DNA of 7,185 bases. It comes from an uncultured Actinomycetes bacterium. GTDB lineage: Bacteria > Actinomycetota > Actinomycetes > Nanopelagicales > Nanopelagicaceae. The translations under genes and the position numbers were made by a program. The notes under the pieces were generated by a model that worked only from the letters and a program-made list of their open reading frames with translations, searched no databases and had not been told where the DNA came from. Where the stretch lies: positions 1 to 7,185 of the forward strand of contig CAIUAO010000036.1 in the NCBI GenBank assembly GCA_903897155.1. Reading direction: 5' to 3'. Below are positions 7,102-7,185 of the stretch, piece after piece. Numbering within the stretch: position 1 is the stretch's first letter; every line of letters begins with the position of its first letter.

Positions 7102-7185
7102 GAGCCCGCCGCCATCCCCATATTGTCGAGCAAACGGACCCCATCTATCCACCCAGCAACAATTGCTCTTGGATTAAGCGTGGAA
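7098..7185 (-). CDS. panC: C-terminal end of pantothenate synthetase (partial)
   Basis: PanC condenses pantoate with beta-alanine to pantothenate. Only the last 28 codons and a TGA stop (7100-7098) are inside the window, in the frame starting at 7184. The translation is STLNPRAIVAG, then WIDGVRLLDN, then MGMAAGS. The VRLLDN signature resembles the RLIDN sequence near the C-terminus of PanC proteins, and panC stands just upstream of nadB in several actinobacteria as I recall. The stop overlaps the nadB ATG as ATGA, which argues that this is genuine coding sequence and that nadB starts at 7101. With so little visible sequence the identification rests on the short motif plus gene order; another upstream gene cannot be excluded. 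Confidence 0.7.
   Translation of the reverse strand, partial: STLNPRAIVAGWIDGVRLLDNMGMAAGS

Noticed and set aside
1..7185. Search for CRISPR arrays, tRNA genes, insertion sequences, toxin-antitoxin or defence genes
   Set aside because: No regularly spaced repeats, cloverleaf-like segments, transposase motifs or terminal inverted repeats were seen. Practically all the sequence is explained by seven housekeeping genes.

Overview
The window looks like part of the chromosome of a low-GC actinobacterium (roughly low-to-mid 40s % GC by eye). The ClpC, LysS, CoaX and NadC products resemble, from memory, the Mycobacterium/Streptomyces proteins, and the gene order is the classic actinobacterial panC-nadB-nadC-coaX-lysS-argA-clpC order. 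High-GC codon usage is absent and the genes are packed almost without spacers. Together these point to a streamlined planktonic actinobacterium of the freshwater acI type (Nanopelagicales: Planktophila/Nanopelagicus-like). That placement is an inference and was not tested by any search.

All genes lie on the minus strand, so transcription runs from high to low coordinates. In transcription order: the last 28 codons of panC (7185-7098, entering from outside the window), nadB (7101-5488), nadC (5491-4658), coaX (4657-3878), lysS (3853-2354), argA (2357-1860) and clpC (1749 to the window edge, C-terminal part missing). Three junctions are ATGA overlaps (panC/nadB, nadB/nadC, lysS/argA). nadC/coaX abut with no spacer (TAG-ATG). 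coaX/lysS are separated by 24 nt. Six genes therefore probably form one transcription unit. The only real intergenic region is the 110 nt between argA and clpC. It holds a possible weak terminator, a possible -10 element (TAGGCT) inside a short inverted repeat, and a clear clpC ribosome binding site.

Functionally the operon groups cofactor and amino-acid supply. PanC and CoaX belong to pantothenate/CoA synthesis. NadB and NadC are the first and third enzymes of de novo NAD synthesis from aspartate (NadA is not in the window). LysS charges tRNA-Lys, ArgA is a stand-alone GNAT-type N-acetylglutamate synthase for arginine synthesis, and ClpC is the AAA+ unfoldase of the Clp protease.

I found no mobile element, CRISPR array, RNA gene, toxin-antitoxin or defence system, and nothing that looks like an undescribed system. 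The most interesting points are the absence of lsr2 from its usual place between argA and clpC in a genome that is no longer GC-rich, and the start-site corrections for nadB and nadC that follow from the overlapping panC tail.
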